Of a stretch of DNA of 64,000 nt, positions 48,172 through 57,217 are shown one piece after another. A model generated the notes under the pieces. That model was not told the origin of the DNA and made no database searches. It was given only the letters and a program-made list of their open reading frames with translations. This DNA is from Glutamicibacter uratoxydans (GTDB lineage: Bacteria; Actinomycetota; Actinomycetes; Actinomycetales; Micrococcaceae): the NCBI RefSeq assembly GCF_006539925.1, contig NZ_BJNY01000016.1, positions 25,423 through 89,422 of the forward strand, given 5' to 3'. Position 1 is the stretch's first letter. Each line of letters begins with the position of its first letter. The translations under genes were made by a program, and so were the position numbers.

Positions 48172-48252
48172 GGCAGTGCCGCAGCACGAAAGTGCTGTAT
48201 ACCCCCGGATTCGGAGGCCGGGGCCGCGAGGAAACTCGCGGAAGGTACTGCT
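48172..48252 (+). ncRNA. Structured RNA element (four-helix junction) between rpmJ and rpsM
   Basis: Four helices fit together. P1 is GCAGTGCC (48173-48180) with GGTACTGC (48244-48251, one G-U pair). P2 is GCAGCAC-GAAA-GTGCTGT (48181-48198). P3 is CCCCGG (48203-48208) with CCGGGG (48218-48223). P4 is CCGCGAG-GAAA-CTCGCGG (48224-48241). P2 and P4 are capped by GAAA tetraloops. A further hairpin AATCCCG/CGGGATT sits at the rpmJ stop. It ends 34 bases before rpsM and is a good candidate for a ribosomal-protein leader or other cis-regulator. Confidence 0.7.
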
Positions 48253-48285
48253 CCAGACCTCCGTTCGTTGAAAGGTAGCCAACAT

Positions 48286-48660
48286 ATGGCTCGTTTAGCA
48301 GGCGTGGACATTCCACGCGAGAAGCGCGTAATCATCGCGCTGACTTACATCTACGGCGTGGGCAAGACCCGTGCAGAAGAGACCATCGCGGCCACCGGCA
48401 TCAGCCCGGACACCCGCGTGAAGGATCTCACCGACGCTGAACTGGTTCAGCTGCGTGACTTCATCGAAGGCACCTACAAGGTGGAAGGTGACCTGCGCCG
48501 CGAGGTTCAGGCCGACATCCGCCGCAAGGTTGAAATCGGATCCTACGAAGGTCTTCGTCACCGTAAGGGCCTGCCGGTCCACGGTCAGCGCACCAAGACC
48601 AACGCTCGTACCCGTAAGGGCCCGAAGCGCACCGTAGCCGGTAAGAAGAAGGCCCGCTAA
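48286..48660 (+). CDS. rpsM: 30S ribosomal protein S13
   Basis: A 124-residue 30S head protein contacting P-site tRNA and L5. It has [40 protein letters not shown] and the C-terminal [23 protein letters not shown] 48286 has GAAAGG upstream; a longer start at 48268 is less likely. It follows a structured RNA element that could control it. Confidence 0.98.
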   Translation: MARLAGVDIPREKRVIIALTYIYGVGKTRAEETIAATGISPDTRVKDLTDAELVQLRDFIEGTYKVEGDLRREVQADIRRKVEIGSYEGLRHRKGLPVHGQRTKTNARTRKGPKRTVAGKKKAR

Positions 48661-48703
48661 ATTTTAGCGGCCTAATCTATAAACCTTTTTCGTAGGAGAA
48701 GAA

Positions 48704-49105
48704 ATGCCCCCAAAGACTCGTGGAGCGGTACGTAAGCCGCGTCGCAAGGACAAAAAGAATATTGCGCAGGGACAGGCGCATATCAAGAGCACCTTCAACA
48801 ACACCATTGTTTCGATCACCGATCCAACTGGTGCTGTTATCTCGTGGGCTTCGGCCGGCGAGGTAGGCATGAAGGGTTCGCGCAAGTCGACCCCATACGC
48901 TGCCCAGATGGCTGCTGAAGCTGCTGCAAAGCGCGCTCAGGAGCACGGCATGCGCAAGGTTGACGTTTTCGTCAAGGGCCCAGGCTCGGGACGCGAAACC
49001 GCGATCCGTTCGCTGCAGGCTGCTGGTCTTGAGGTTGGATCCATCCAGGATGTTTCCCCAAGCGCACACAACGGTTGCCGCCCATCGAAGCGTCGCCGCG
49101 TCTAA
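48704..49105 (+). CDS. rpsK: 30S ribosomal protein S11
   Basis: A 133-residue protein of the 30S platform. It has [60 protein letters not shown] and the C-terminal [21 protein letters not shown] precedes the ATG. rpoA follows; rpsD is not present between them. Confidence 0.98.
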   Translation: MPPKTRGAVRKPRRKDKKNIAQGQAHIKSTFNNTIVSITDPTGAVISWASAGEVGMKGSRKSTPYAAQMAAEAAAKRAQEHGMRKVDVFVKGPGSGRETAIRSLQAAGLEVGSIQDVSPSAHNGCRPSKRRRV

Positions 49106-49271
49106 TTGATTCGCTAGGCTAAGCCTAAGGAAGTCACCGAAGTGTCTACTGACGCCTCGGTGACTATCTTGGACTCACTGCCTGCAAAAGACGAACGGCC
49201 ACCTGAAGGCTACCGTCGTTTCCACCCCCGTGAGGCGTCATATAGCGGACGCTCGCTGAAAGGAAATGTAA

Positions 49272-50273
49272 GTGCTCATTACGCAGCGCCCAACCCTGAC
49301 CGAAGAAGTAGTTGCCGAGAACCGCTCCCGTTTCGTTATCGAACCGCTGGAGCCAGGCTTTGGTTACACCCTAGGTAACTCGCTCCGTCGTACCCTGTTG
49401 TCCTCGATCCCTGGTGCAGCTGTCACCAGCGTTCGTATCGACGGCGTACTGCACGAGTTCACCACCGTAGCCGGTGTCAAGGAAGACGTCACCGAACTGG
49501 TTCTTAACATCAAGAACCTGTCCGTGTCTTCCGAGCACGACGAGCCAGTCGTCGCCTACCTGCGCAAGCAGGGCCCAGGCGTCGTCACCGCAGCGGACAT
49601 CACCCCGCCAGCCGGTGTGGAGTTCCACAACCCTGATCTGCACATCGCGACCCTCAACGCCAATGGCAAGTTCGACATGGAACTGACCATCGAGCGCGGC
49701 CGCGGCTACGTGTCTGCATCGCAGAACAAGAGCGCTGATGGCGAGATCGGTCGTATCCCAGTTGATTCGATCTACTCCCCAGTGCTGAAGGTGACCTTCC
49801 GCGTGGAGGCTACCCGTGTTGAGCAGCGCACCGACTTCGATCGTTTGATCGTCGACGTGGAGACCAAGGAATCGATCACCCCGCGCGATGCAGTTGCATC
49901 CGCAGGCACCACCCTGGTTGAGCTGTTTGGTTTGTTCCGCGAACTGAACACCGCAGCTGAGGGTATCGAGATCGGCCCATCGCCAACCGACGCAGCCCTG
50001 GCTGCAGACATGGCTCTGCCGATTGAAGATCTGGAACTGACTGTTCGTTCGTACAACTGCTTGAAGCGTGAGGGCATCCACTCCGTGGGTGAACTCGTAA
50101 CTCGCTCCGAGGCCGACCTGATGGACATCCGCAACTTCGGTGCAAAGTCCATTGACGAAGTCAAGGCAAAGCTTGTTGAACTGGGTCTAGCACTGAAGGA
50201 TTCCCCTCCAGGCTTCGATCTGGCCGCTCGTAGCGCCATCGATGATGGCGTCGACTACGACGAAGGTCTGTAA
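49272..50273 (+). CDS. rpoA: DNA-directed RNA polymerase subunit alpha
   Basis: A 333-residue subunit. The N-terminal dimer domain has [20 protein letters not shown] and [20 protein letters not shown]. The C-terminal domain, which binds DNA UP elements and activators, has [20 protein letters not shown] and [20 protein letters not shown]. Start is GTG 49272 after GAAAGGAAATGTAA. The 166-base space upstream holds a 9-bp hairpin, AGTCACCGA (49132-49140) with TCGGTGACT (49157-49165). Confidence 0.98.
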   Translation: MLITQRPTLTEEVVAENRSRFVIEPLEPGFGYTLGNSLRRTLLSSIPGAAVTSVRIDGVLHEFTTVAGVKEDVTELVLNIKNLSVSSEHDEPVVAYLRKQGPGVVTAADITPPAGVEFHNPDLHIATLNANGKFDMELTIERGRGYVSASQNKSADGEIGRIPVDSIYSPVLKVTFRVEATRVEQRTDFDRLIVDVETKESITPRDAVASAGTTLVELFGLFRELNTAAEGIEIGPSPTDAALAADMALPIEDLELTVRSYNCLKREGIHSVGELVTRSEADLMDIRNFGAKSIDEVKAKLVELGLALKDSPPGFDLAARSAIDDGVDYDEGL

Positions 50274-50356
50274 AGACCTCGTCTCGCGACACACTACTTC
50301 ATCCGTCCGCACGGTTATGACCGTTCGGAACGGGTTATTCATCTAGGAGAACTACC

Positions 50357-50806
50357 ATGCCTACCCCTACCAAGGGTCCGCGTCTCGGCGGCAGTGCAGC
50401 ACATGAGCGACTGATTTTCGCTAACATGTCCGCACAGCTCTTCGAGAACAAGAAGATCACCACCACCCTGACCCGTGCAAAGCGTCTGCGTCCACACGCA
50501 GAGCGCCTGATCACCTTCGCAAAGCGCGGGGATCTGGCATCGCGTCGCCGCGTCCAGTCCGTGATCGCTTCGCGTTCGCGCACCAACAAGTCGATCGTTC
50601 ACGAGCTGTTCGAGAACATCGCACCAGCAATGGCTGACCGCAACGGTGGCTACACCCGCATCACCAAGATCGGCAACCGCAAGGGCGACAACGCTCCTAT
50701 GGCTGTTATCGAGCTCGTGATGGAGCCAGTTTCGCCAAAGCAGGCTGTCGTCAAGGAAGCCACCAAGGCTGCCGAGAAGGCTGCAGAGGCAACCGAAGAG
50801 GCCTAA
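50357..50806 (+). CDS. rplQ: 50S ribosomal protein L17
   Basis: A 149-residue protein. It has [40 protein letters not shown] and [20 protein letters not shown], then an Ala/Glu/Lys-rich tail. TAGGAG precedes the ATG. It is the last gene of the block and is followed by a long terminator. Confidence 0.98.
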   Translation: MPTPTKGPRLGGSAAHERLIFANMSAQLFENKKITTTLTRAKRLRPHAERLITFAKRGDLASRRRVQSVIASRSRTNKSIVHELFENIAPAMADRNGGYTRITKIGNRKGDNAPMAVIELVMEPVSPKQAVVKEATKAAEKAAEATEEA

Positions 50807-50826
50807 ATCCTCTTTAGTGCTCAGCA

Positions 50827-50871
50827 CATAAAGAAATCCCTCCGTGAAATTCACGGAGGGATTTCTTTATG
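50827..50871. terminator. Strong terminator after rplQ
   Basis: A perfect stem of about 21 bp (50827-50847 with 50851-50871) that starts with AT-rich pairs and has a GC-rich core (TCCCTCCGTG). Its A-rich and T-rich arms allow use from both strands; it faces a converging lipoprotein gene. Confidence 0.93.
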
Positions 50872-50929
50872 CCTGAAAACTGGAGCGGCGACCACGTAGA
50901 GGCAGCACGGTCCTAAAGCACCAGGCGAT

Positions 50930-51364
50930 TTAGCCGAGCTCCTCAATACCAGGGCAAACCCGATAGAGGGAACGTGACTGCTCCTGGAATTCGGCGCTCA
51001 ACAACTGCTCGGTGAGCTGCTTCCCTTTCGACGTCCGGTCTAGACTTTCGTCTCCCAAGATTGAAGCGATGCGATCAGACCAGCCGGCAACAGCTCTGAG
51101 GGAAGTGGCAAGCTGTTCATCGGAACTATCATCGGTTGCCTTGGAGAGCAGCGAAGCGTAATCGCGATAGGGCTTTATTGCCATGCCATAGTCACCAGAG
51201 ACCATCGCTCTATTCGCTGCGGCAAGATTTTCTCCCAAACCCGATTTGGCGGCCTTGTCCAAAAAATGCGAACAAGTGTCAGCTGCTGGAAGTTTCGCAG
51301 AGCAACCGGTGATGGCTGCAGTTGAAAGCACGAGAGCTGCCGCGGCGAAGACTCTCAATGGCAT
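50930..51364 (-). CDS. Small secreted lipoprotein, family unknown
   Basis: A 144-residue protein with a lipoprotein signal: basic start, hydrophobic run (VFAAAALVLSTAA) and lipobox ITGC. The mature part (CSAKLPAADTCSHFLDKAA) is mostly helical and ends VCPGIEELG with a second Cys. I use ATG 51364 because AAGGAG lies 9 bases upstream; the frame stays open 43 codons further. It is one of four related minus-strand genes in a row. The function is unknown; it is likely attached to the outer face of the membrane. Confidence 0.8.
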   Translation of the reverse strand: MPLRVFAAAALVLSTAAITGCSAKLPAADTCSHFLDKAAKSGLGENLAAANRAMVSGDYGMAIKPYRDYASLLSKATDDSSDEQLATSLRAVAGWSDRIASILGDESLDRTSKGKQLTEQLLSAEFQEQSRSLYRVCPGIEELG

Positions 51365-51568
51365 CGCATGCTCCTTGAAAAAAGCTGGTGTCCTGAGCTG
51401 ACAAGTTGTCGAGGTACCGAGCGGTCGATATCTAAACGAAGGGCACAGGACTTCGATGAAGTACTGTGCCCTAGCAAAGTGGCGGATTTTCACAATCAGT
51501 TGGAATCCACAGCATTCACGTAAACGAGAACTCGAGGAAGACGGATCTCAGAATGCCAAGCTGCGTGA

Positions 51569-51988
51569 CTATCGCAGGGTGTCGCCGCAGACTTCGCTGA
51601 CCTTGTTGATGGCTGGACCCATGTCGGTAAAGGTCTTCTGAGCATCGTTCGAAGCCATAATCTTGGCCATGTCCAGCTGACCATCATCACCGATGAAATC
51701 GCCGACTGCCTTGAAGCCGTTGGCCACGGTGCCCAGCTGGGTCTTGAAGTCAGACTCGGTACGGTCGGCGATGTCCTGGATCTTCGGGGCTGCTTCCTTC
51801 AGCTTGGCCAAGTCCTTAGTTGGGTCAAAGTCGGCGCTCATGTTGGCGCCGACGGACTCCAGAGAGCTGCGCAGCTCCTTGCACGCTGCGTCGTCAGACA
51901 ATGCGGTGTTGGACGAGCCACAGCCGGTGAGCAGGGTCAGGCCGATCAGGGGAGCGGCGACGAGTGAAACGATACGCATCTTCTTCAT
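51569..51988 (-). CDS. Small secreted lipoprotein, family unknown
   Basis: A 139-residue protein with a lipoprotein signal (MKKMRIVSLVAAPLIGLTLL then lipobox LTGC). The mature part is helical (AACKELRSSLESVGANMSAD, a Cys near the start) and ends VCGDTLR, again with a late Cys. The pattern resembles its neighbours, though the sequence has diverged. ATG 51988 has AAAGAGAG upstream. A TTG start at 52006 is possible. Confidence 0.8.
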   Translation of the reverse strand: MKKMRIVSLVAAPLIGLTLLTGCGSSNTALSDDAACKELRSSLESVGANMSADFDPTKDLAKLKEAAPKIQDIADRTESDFKTQLGTVANGFKAVGDFIGDDGQLDMAKIMASNDAQKTFTDMGPAINKVSEVCGDTLR

Positions 51989-52132
51989 GGGGGAACTCTC
52001 TTTCAAGATTTGGGCGATGATCGGAATCTAATCCGTTGTCTCCACTCTTTCATATGGCCAACTGATTGAGTATCAGAAATGCCGAAAATGGGTAGTGCTC
52101 CCCATGAGTAGGCTGACTGTAATCCAACAAGG

Positions 52133-52540
52133 TTAGCTGAACGGGCTGATGCCCGGACACGCAGTCAAGAAATAGGAGGCTGTTTCATACCGTCTGGCAT
52201 CGTACATTGAGTCTTCTTGTTCGCTAACGGTTCCACCAGACATGTGTGCCTTGTACTGCCGCAGCGTCTCTTTGGTCGATTCAGAGAGAATCACCAGCGC
52301 ATCACGAAGTTTCTCATCCCCGGTACGCTGTGCTGCATCGTCGAGAATGCCGCTGGCGGTCTTCGAGATCTTCTCAACATCTTTGCGATCTGCCAATGTT
52401 TGGTTCAGTTCCGGAGCGCTGACCCTGGAACTGATGTACTCGCAAGTCTCCTGGGTAGTCAGCTGCGCACTGCAGACTCACAGCAGAGAGGCGCTTATAG
52501 TTGCAGCTGAAAGAACAGCTGCGAACTGAGTACGTTTCAT
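52133..52540 (-). pseudogene. Lipoprotein gene broken by an in-frame TGA in its signal peptide
   Basis: Read from ATG 52540 (GGAG 6 bases upstream), the frame gives MKRTQFAAVLSAATISASLL, then TGA (52480-52478), then VCSAQLTTQETCEYISSRVS and on without another stop to 52133. The mature region matches the neighbouring lipoprotein (CSAQLTATDT) and ends in TACPGISPFS. The stop falls inside the lipobox region. The part after the stop can be read from a TTG at 52396 as 87 residues, but that would lack export. This looks like a recent nonsense mutation; a sequencing error is also possible. Confidence 0.75.
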
Positions 52541-52673
52541 AGCCATCTCCGGTTCGGGGCGATGCATCACTTGAACTGGAGTCTATCCGTCTATATTCGG
52601 ATTTGGGAGCACTAGTCTGGCAGCGGTGTTATTTGAAGTCGCCGAAGTCTTTGCAGGAGCTGGCAAAGTAGTC

Positions 52674-52713
52674 GCCGGCGGATACGAATTGTTGCCGGCG
52701 GATACGAATTGTT
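52674..52713 (-). repeat. 20-bp tandem duplication at the end of a lipoprotein gene
   Basis: GCCGGCGGATACGAATTGTT occurs twice, exactly end to end (52674-52693 and 52694-52713). It lies at the stop codon of the next gene. Past the copies, the minus strand encodes DYFASSCKDFGDFK and a stop at 52629, which looks like the lost C-terminal Cys region. Confidence 0.95.
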
Positions 52714-53056
52714 AATGGCTGGCCATAGAGTTTTTCGTCAGTCTTTTGATCAAGAGTTTCTGAAGTGTCGGCGAAGAGTTCATGTCGATTGACAGCAGTT
52801 GAGCATCAGCCGCCTTGGCAGATGCGTTGTTGAAGAGCACGGCCAACTTATTGATCGATCCCTCCAGCTCTTCCTTTGCCAAGTACGTGCTTTTGACATC
52901 TGAAGCTGCCATCTGTTCTTTGAAATAGTTGCGCGTATCCGTCGCAGTAAGTTGGGCGCTGCAGCTGGCTAGGGTCATCAAGAGAAATGCTGGCATGGCG
53001 AGTGCTGTGGCAAACTTTTTCAACGTCTGCCGCTTCCTGTGATCCAGCTTGTCCAT
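52712..53056 (-). CDS. Small secreted lipoprotein, C-terminally truncated
   Basis: About 114 residues, with a basic start (MDKLDHRKRQTLKKF), hydrophobic run and lipobox LASC. The mature part CSAQLTATDTRNYFKEQMAA resembles the broken neighbour. It ends at TAA 52712, earlier than its relatives and without their late Cys. That Cys is still encoded downstream, beyond a 20-bp duplication. The start is uncertain: ATG 53056 and GTG 53092 both lack a good ribosome binding site. It may be decaying. Confidence 0.6.
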   Translation of the reverse strand: MDKLDHRKRQTLKKFATALAMPAFLLMTLASCSAQLTATDTRNYFKEQMAASDVKSTYLAKEELEGSINKLAVLFNNASAKAADAQLLSIDMNSSPTLQKLLIKRLTKNSMASH

Positions 53057-53217
53057 TGGCTGGACAACGGCGGACGGCATTCGTTTGAACACTAATAAAT
53101 AGTTTCAACTTTCCCTTTTCGGGGATGAAGATTCAGGCGAATCACTGTTCATCCGTAATGCGGCGTCAGGTATTTCGCACTGGTTGGATTGGGACCGACT
53201 GCTTGCTGGTGAGCATA

Positions 53218-54174
53218 ATGGGATATATGAGTTCGCATCCTGAAGCCATTGATCCTTTTGGCACCACAGCACTTGGTTCAACGCAGGCGCCAGCATGGAT
53301 CCGCATGCGTATGGTTTTGGGTTATGACGGTGCCGCATACAGCGGGTGGGCTCGTCAGCCTAACGTCATCGGAGTTCAGCAGTTGGTCGAAGAAGCTCTT
53401 GAAACGCTGATTCGGCGCAGGGTTCGAGTTGTTGTTGCCGGCCGCACCGATGCAGGAGTGCATGCACGCCGCCAGGTTGTGCACTTCGACCTGACCCAGG
53501 ACGAATTCGACGCTTTGCCGCGCCGTGCTCCGCTGGCTCCAGGTCCAGCACTGGTACGTCGGATTAACGGTATTCTCGGCCGTCAAGACGGAGCCGTTTG
53601 GGTCCATGAAGCCCAGGTAGCTCCAGAAGGCTTCGACGCCCGCTTCTCGGCGCTTGCCCGCCGCTACTCCTACCGCATTGCAGACGGCCTGGAACGCTGG
53701 GATCCGCTGACTCGGCATCTGACAACGTGGCACCGCTCGGCGCTGAATGTCGAAGCCATGAATGCTGAAGCGCAAAGCGTGCTGGGCCGCCACGATTTTC
53801 TCTCGTACTGCAAGCCTCGCCCCGATGCGACGACGATCCGCACCTTGCAGGAGTTCACCTTCGAGCGCGGCGAAGACGGACTGATTGTTGCCCACCTGAA
53901 AGCAGATGCCTTCTGCCACAACATGGTTCGCGCACTGATTGGCGCGGCAATGATGGTGGGGGATGGGCGCGAAGAACCAGGGTTTGTCGCAAGTCGGCTT
54001 CAAGCAATGGTCAGGGATTCAAAAACCAAGCTCTCCCACCCTCGGGCGCTGGTCCTTGAGCAGGTGTACTACCCGGATGATGACCAGCTTGCTGCCAGGG
54101 CTGCCCAGACCCGAGCTAAGCGAGAGCACGACGACGTCGAGTCGATGCCTGCGGCCGAGGATCAGCAGGGCTGA
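53218..54174 (+). CDS. truA: tRNA pseudouridine synthase A
   Basis: This enzyme makes pseudouridine at positions 38-40 of tRNA anticodon arms. The 318-residue product has IRMRMVLGYDGAAYSGWARQ, the catalytic Asp in VAGRTDAGVHARRQVVHF, RRYSYRI and FCHNMVRALIGAAMMVG. The start is chosen at ATG 53218, which has GGTGAG upstream; ATG 53227 is an alternative. A charged C-terminal tail extends it beyond the usual 270 or so residues. truA commonly follows rplQ, but here the lipoprotein array intervenes. Confidence 0.94.
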   Translation: MGYMSSHPEAIDPFGTTALGSTQAPAWIRMRMVLGYDGAAYSGWARQPNVIGVQQLVEEALETLIRRRVRVVVAGRTDAGVHARRQVVHFDLTQDEFDALPRRAPLAPGPALVRRINGILGRQDGAVWVHEAQVAPEGFDARFSALARRYSYRIADGLERWDPLTRHLTTWHRSALNVEAMNAEAQSVLGRHDFLSYCKPRPDATTIRTLQEFTFERGEDGLIVAHLKADAFCHNMVRALIGAAMMVGDGREEPGFVASRLQAMVRDSKTKLSHPRALVLEQVYYPDDDQLAARAAQTRAKREHDDVESMPAAEDQQG

Positions 54175-54221
54175 AACCCGCGTGGATTAAGGGTGTTGTT
54201 GCTCACGAGGGTCGGGCAATT

Positions 54222-54251
54222 TTGGCCGTAAACACTTTAATCAGCTAAACT
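54222..54251 (+). promoter_or_regulatory. Candidate rplM-rpsI promoter
   Basis: TTGGCC (54222-54227), 18 bases, TAAACT (54246-54251). It gives a leader of about 230 bases. CTGGTC (54383-54388) can pair with GACCAG (54458-54463), so the leader may be folded; otherwise the 54175-54489 gap holds no gene. Confidence 0.5.
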
Positions 54252-54489
54252 TTTATGAGTTGTGTATGTCCACGTTCGACACTACACACCCAAGCGTGAC
54301 GGTTTAGTTGCATAGCCGCTGGTCTGCTGGGTGCGCGAACACTATATGGACGGCCGGTCAATATCAGTCCTCACCTGACGTACTGGTCCAAACACAAGAA
54401 CAACACGACAGTGCTCGTAACCGGGGGATCTCACCGCCTTCGGACTTGCGACTGTTTGACCAGAAACGAAACAACGTAAGGCAATTACT

Positions 54490-54933
54490 GTGCGTACGTA
54501 CACCCCAAAGCCGGCTGACCAGACCCGTCAGTGGTTCGTCATCGACGCTACCGACGTAGTCCTCGGCCGCCTCGCAGTTCAGGCCGCAACCCTGCTGCGC
54601 GGCAAGCATAAGCCAACCTATGCTCCACACATGGACATGGGCGACCACGTCATCATCATCAACGCCGAAAAGGTTGCTCTGACCGGTAAGAAGCTGCAGA
54701 ACAAGCGCGCTTACCGTCACTCGGGCTTCCCAGGTGGTCTGAAGAGCGTTAACTACGCTGACCTGCTGGAGAAGAACCCAGTTCTCGCAGTTGAGAAGGC
54801 CATCAAGGGCATGATTCCAAAGAACAAGCTTGCAGCTACCCAGCTGTCCAAGCTGAAGGTCTACCGTGGCTCCGAGCACCCACACGCTGCTCAGGCCCCG
54901 AAGGCACTGGAAATCACCCAGGTCGCTCAGTAG
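54490..54933 (+). CDS. rplM: 50S ribosomal protein L13
   Basis: A 147-residue early-assembly protein. It has [57 protein letters not shown] and [15 protein letters not shown]. Start is GTG 54490; ACGTAAGG lies upstream. It is followed at 38 bases by rpsI, the usual pair. Confidence 0.98.
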   Translation: MRTYTPKPADQTRQWFVIDATDVVLGRLAVQAATLLRGKHKPTYAPHMDMGDHVIIINAEKVALTGKKLQNKRAYRHSGFPGGLKSVNYADLLEKNPVLAVEKAIKGMIPKNKLAATQLSKLKVYRGSEHPHAAQAPKALEITQVAQ

Positions 54934-54971
54934 TCCTGGCCCCGAGAAGAAATACTTAATAGGAGATTATC

Positions 54972-55472
54972 GTGGCTCAGAACGCTGAAGAGATCACTGA
55001 ATTCGAAGGCGAAGCTCCTTCGACCTACACCACCGAGACCACTGCCTCGACCGCTGCTGTCGAGACCGAGCGTGCTCCGCTGACCGTTCCAGGTGCAGCT
55101 GTTGGCCGCCGCAAGCAGGCTATTGCCCGCGTTCGCCTAATCCCAGGCTCCGGCAAGTGGACCCTGAACGGTCGCGAACTGGACAACTTCTTCCCAAACA
55201 AGCTGCACCAGCAGGATGTTAACGAGCCTTTCAAGGTTCTGGGTCTGGAAGGCGCATACGACGTTATCGCCCGCATCCACGGCGGCGGCATCTCCGGTCA
55301 GGCTGGCGCACTGCGCCTGGGCATCGCCCGTGCACTGAACGAGATCGACCGCGAGGCTAACCGACCAGCACTGAAGAAGGCTGGCTACCTGACCCGCGAC
55401 GCACGCGTCATCGAGCGCAAGAAGGCTGGTCTGAAGAAGGCCCGCAAGGCTTCGCAGTTCTCGAAGCGCTAA
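54972..55472 (+). CDS. rpsI: 30S ribosomal protein S9
   Basis: A 166-residue protein whose C-terminal tail reaches the P-site tRNA. It has [40 protein letters not shown] and the C-terminal [18 protein letters not shown]. The first 40 residues are an acidic extension common in actinobacteria. TAGGAG precedes GTG 54972. A terminator follows. Confidence 0.98.
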   Translation: MAQNAEEITEFEGEAPSTYTTETTASTAAVETERAPLTVPGAAVGRRKQAIARVRLIPGSGKWTLNGRELDNFFPNKLHQQDVNEPFKVLGLEGAYDVIARIHGGGISGQAGALRLGIARALNEIDREANRPALKKAGYLTRDARVIERKKAGLKKARKASQFSKR

Positions 55473-55490
55473 ACCTTTACAAGGTTTGCC

Positions 55491-55533
55491 CCAACGGCTC
55501 CACACTCCCATTCGGGAGTTGTGGGGCCGTTGG
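55491..55533 (+). terminator. Terminator after rpsI
   Basis: CCAACGGCTCCACACTCCC pairs with GGGAGTTGTGGGGCCGTTGG around ATTC (one bulge). A short T-run follows (CCGTTT). A small AAACCTT/AGGTTT hairpin precedes it. Confidence 0.85.
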
Positions 55534-55626
55534 CCGTTTAACCGCGAGAACACCGAGGGAACTGGAAGCTTCAAACCGCCCGTACTTTCAAGGCAAAGGG
55601 CATTCCAAGGCTTATGATTGATTACG

Positions 55627-56976
55627 ATGGCAAGGTTATTTGGGACCGATGGTGTCCGAGGAAAAGCAAATGAATTGTTGACTCCGGAGCTGGCGATGGA
55701 ACTCGCACAAGCAGCTGCGGTAGTTTTGGGGTTGAGCCAGTCTGAAGGCGAGCGAAAACCTGTGGCGGTAGTGGCCAAGGATCCGCGCATCAGCGGCGAC
55801 TTCCTTTCGGCTGCCATCGAAGCAGGCCTTGCCGCCTCGGGCGTTGACGTTCAAGACGCCGGCACCCTGCCGACCCCGGCTGCCGCGTACCTGGTCGGCG
55901 ACCTGGATGCAGACTTCGGCGTGATGATCTCCGCCTCCCACAACGCCGCGCCGGACAACGGGATCAAGTTCCTTGCCCGTGGAGGCAAGAAGCTTGACGA
56001 TGCGCTGGAAGACGCCATCGAAGCCTGTCTGAAGATGCCGAAGCCCCGCCCCACCGGCGGAGAGGTAGGCCGCGTCGCACGCTTCGCGGATGCGGAAGAC
56101 CGCTACATCGTGCACCTGCTGCAGTCGCTGCCCAACCGCCTTGAGGGGCTCAAAGTCGTCCTTGACTGCGCCCACGGCGCGGCCTCGGGCTGTTCCCCAG
56201 AGGTCTTCAAGGCCGCCGGCGCCCAGGTAGTGGTCATTGGCGCCGAGCCGGACGGCGTGAATATCAACGACGGCTACGGCTCCACGCATTTGGAGAAGCT
56301 GCAGGCCGCGGTCATCGAACACAAGGCAGACCTTGGCATCGCCCACGACGGCGACGCGGACCGCTGCCTGGCTGTAGACCACGAAGGCAATGTCGTCGAC
56401 GGTGACCAGATCATGGCGATCATGGCCATTGCGCTGAAGGAACGCGGCGAGCTCAAGGACGACACCCTGGTAGCCACCGTCATGAGCAACCTCGGACTCA
56501 AGCTTGCGATGGATGCCGCAGGCATCACGCTGAAGCAGACCGGAGTGGGTGACCGCTACGTGCTGGAAGGCATGCAGGAAGGCAACTACTCGCTGGGCGG
56601 CGAACAGTCGGGCCACGTGATCTTCAGCCAGTACGCAACTACCGGCGACGGCGTGCTCACCGGCCTGATGATTGCGGCGCGCGTGAAGGAGACCGGCAAG
56701 ACCCTCAAGGAGCTTGCTTCGGTGCTCACCGTCCTGCCCCAAGTGCTCATCAACGTACGCGGAGTGGACAAGGCAGGCGTTGCCGACTCCGAGCCGCTGC
56801 AGCGCGACATCGCTGCTGTAGAAGCCCGTCTGGGCTCCACAGGGCGCGTGCTGCTGCGCCCTTCGGGCACCGAACCGGTTGTCCGCGTCATGGTGGAAGC
56901 CGCTACCCCAGAACATGCCCAGGCCGAAGCTGAAGTACTGGCAGCGGCCGTTTCAGCCCACCTGTCTCTGGACTAA
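55627..56976 (+). CDS. glmM: Phosphoglucosamine mutase
   Basis: A 449-residue enzyme that converts glucosamine 6-phosphate to glucosamine 1-phosphate for peptidoglycan. It begins [15 protein letters not shown]. The phosphorylated Ser is Ser104 in [17 protein letters not shown], metal binding is at [12 protein letters not shown], sugar recognition at [11 protein letters not shown], and phosphate binding at [16 protein letters not shown] use ATG 55627; an in-frame TTG at 55618 is possible. It is the step after GlmS, encoded 3.5 kb away. Confidence 0.97.
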   Translation: MARLFGTDGVRGKANELLTPELAMELAQAAAVVLGLSQSEGERKPVAVVAKDPRISGDFLSAAIEAGLAASGVDVQDAGTLPTPAAAYLVGDLDADFGVMISASHNAAPDNGIKFLARGGKKLDDALEDAIEACLKMPKPRPTGGEVGRVARFADAEDRYIVHLLQSLPNRLEGLKVVLDCAHGAASGCSPEVFKAAGAQVVVIGAEPDGVNINDGYGSTHLEKLQAAVIEHKADLGIAHDGDADRCLAVDHEGNVVDGDQIMAIMAIALKERGELKDDTLVATVMSNLGLKLAMDAAGITLKQTGVGDRYVLEGMQEGNYSLGGEQSGHVIFSQYATTGDGVLTGLMIAARVKETGKTLKELASVLTVLPQVLINVRGVDKAGVADSEPLQRDIAAVEARLGSTGRVLLRPSGTEPVVRVMVEAATPEHAQAEAEVLAAAVSAHLSLD

Positions 56977-56990
56977 TACACAGCGCGCTA

Positions 56991-57032
56991 CGCCCCGCAG
57001 ATTGTCACTGATGACGATCTGCGGGGCGTTTT
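56991..57032 (+). terminator. Terminator after glmM
   Basis: CGCCCCGCAGAT pairs with ATCTGCGGGGCG, with inner GTC/GAC pairing, followed by TTTT. Confidence 0.92.
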
Positions 57033-57217
57033 GCTTTGTTTTTGATGCTTGTCCTTGTATGGCACATTCAATTCACAATGTCAGTTTCGCACTGTACTCA
57101 AAGATGAAGCCAACCAGTTATCTCATAGAGCTGAAATATTCGATAGCGTCACTGGGTAAAGGGACAGACATCGATTAGGTTGGAGATGCCCATGTAGGAG
57201 CAATATTCGAGGATGCA

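Noticed and set aside
49142..49378. A 78-codon frame between rpsK and rpoA, where rpsD might be expected
   Set aside because: It does not resemble S4 and overlaps the start of rpoA in another frame.
52478..52480. Selenocysteine at the in-frame TGA of the lipoprotein gene
   Set aside because: The codon lies in a signal peptide next to the lipobox, no SECIS-like hairpin was seen just downstream, and the neighbouring gene shows decay too.
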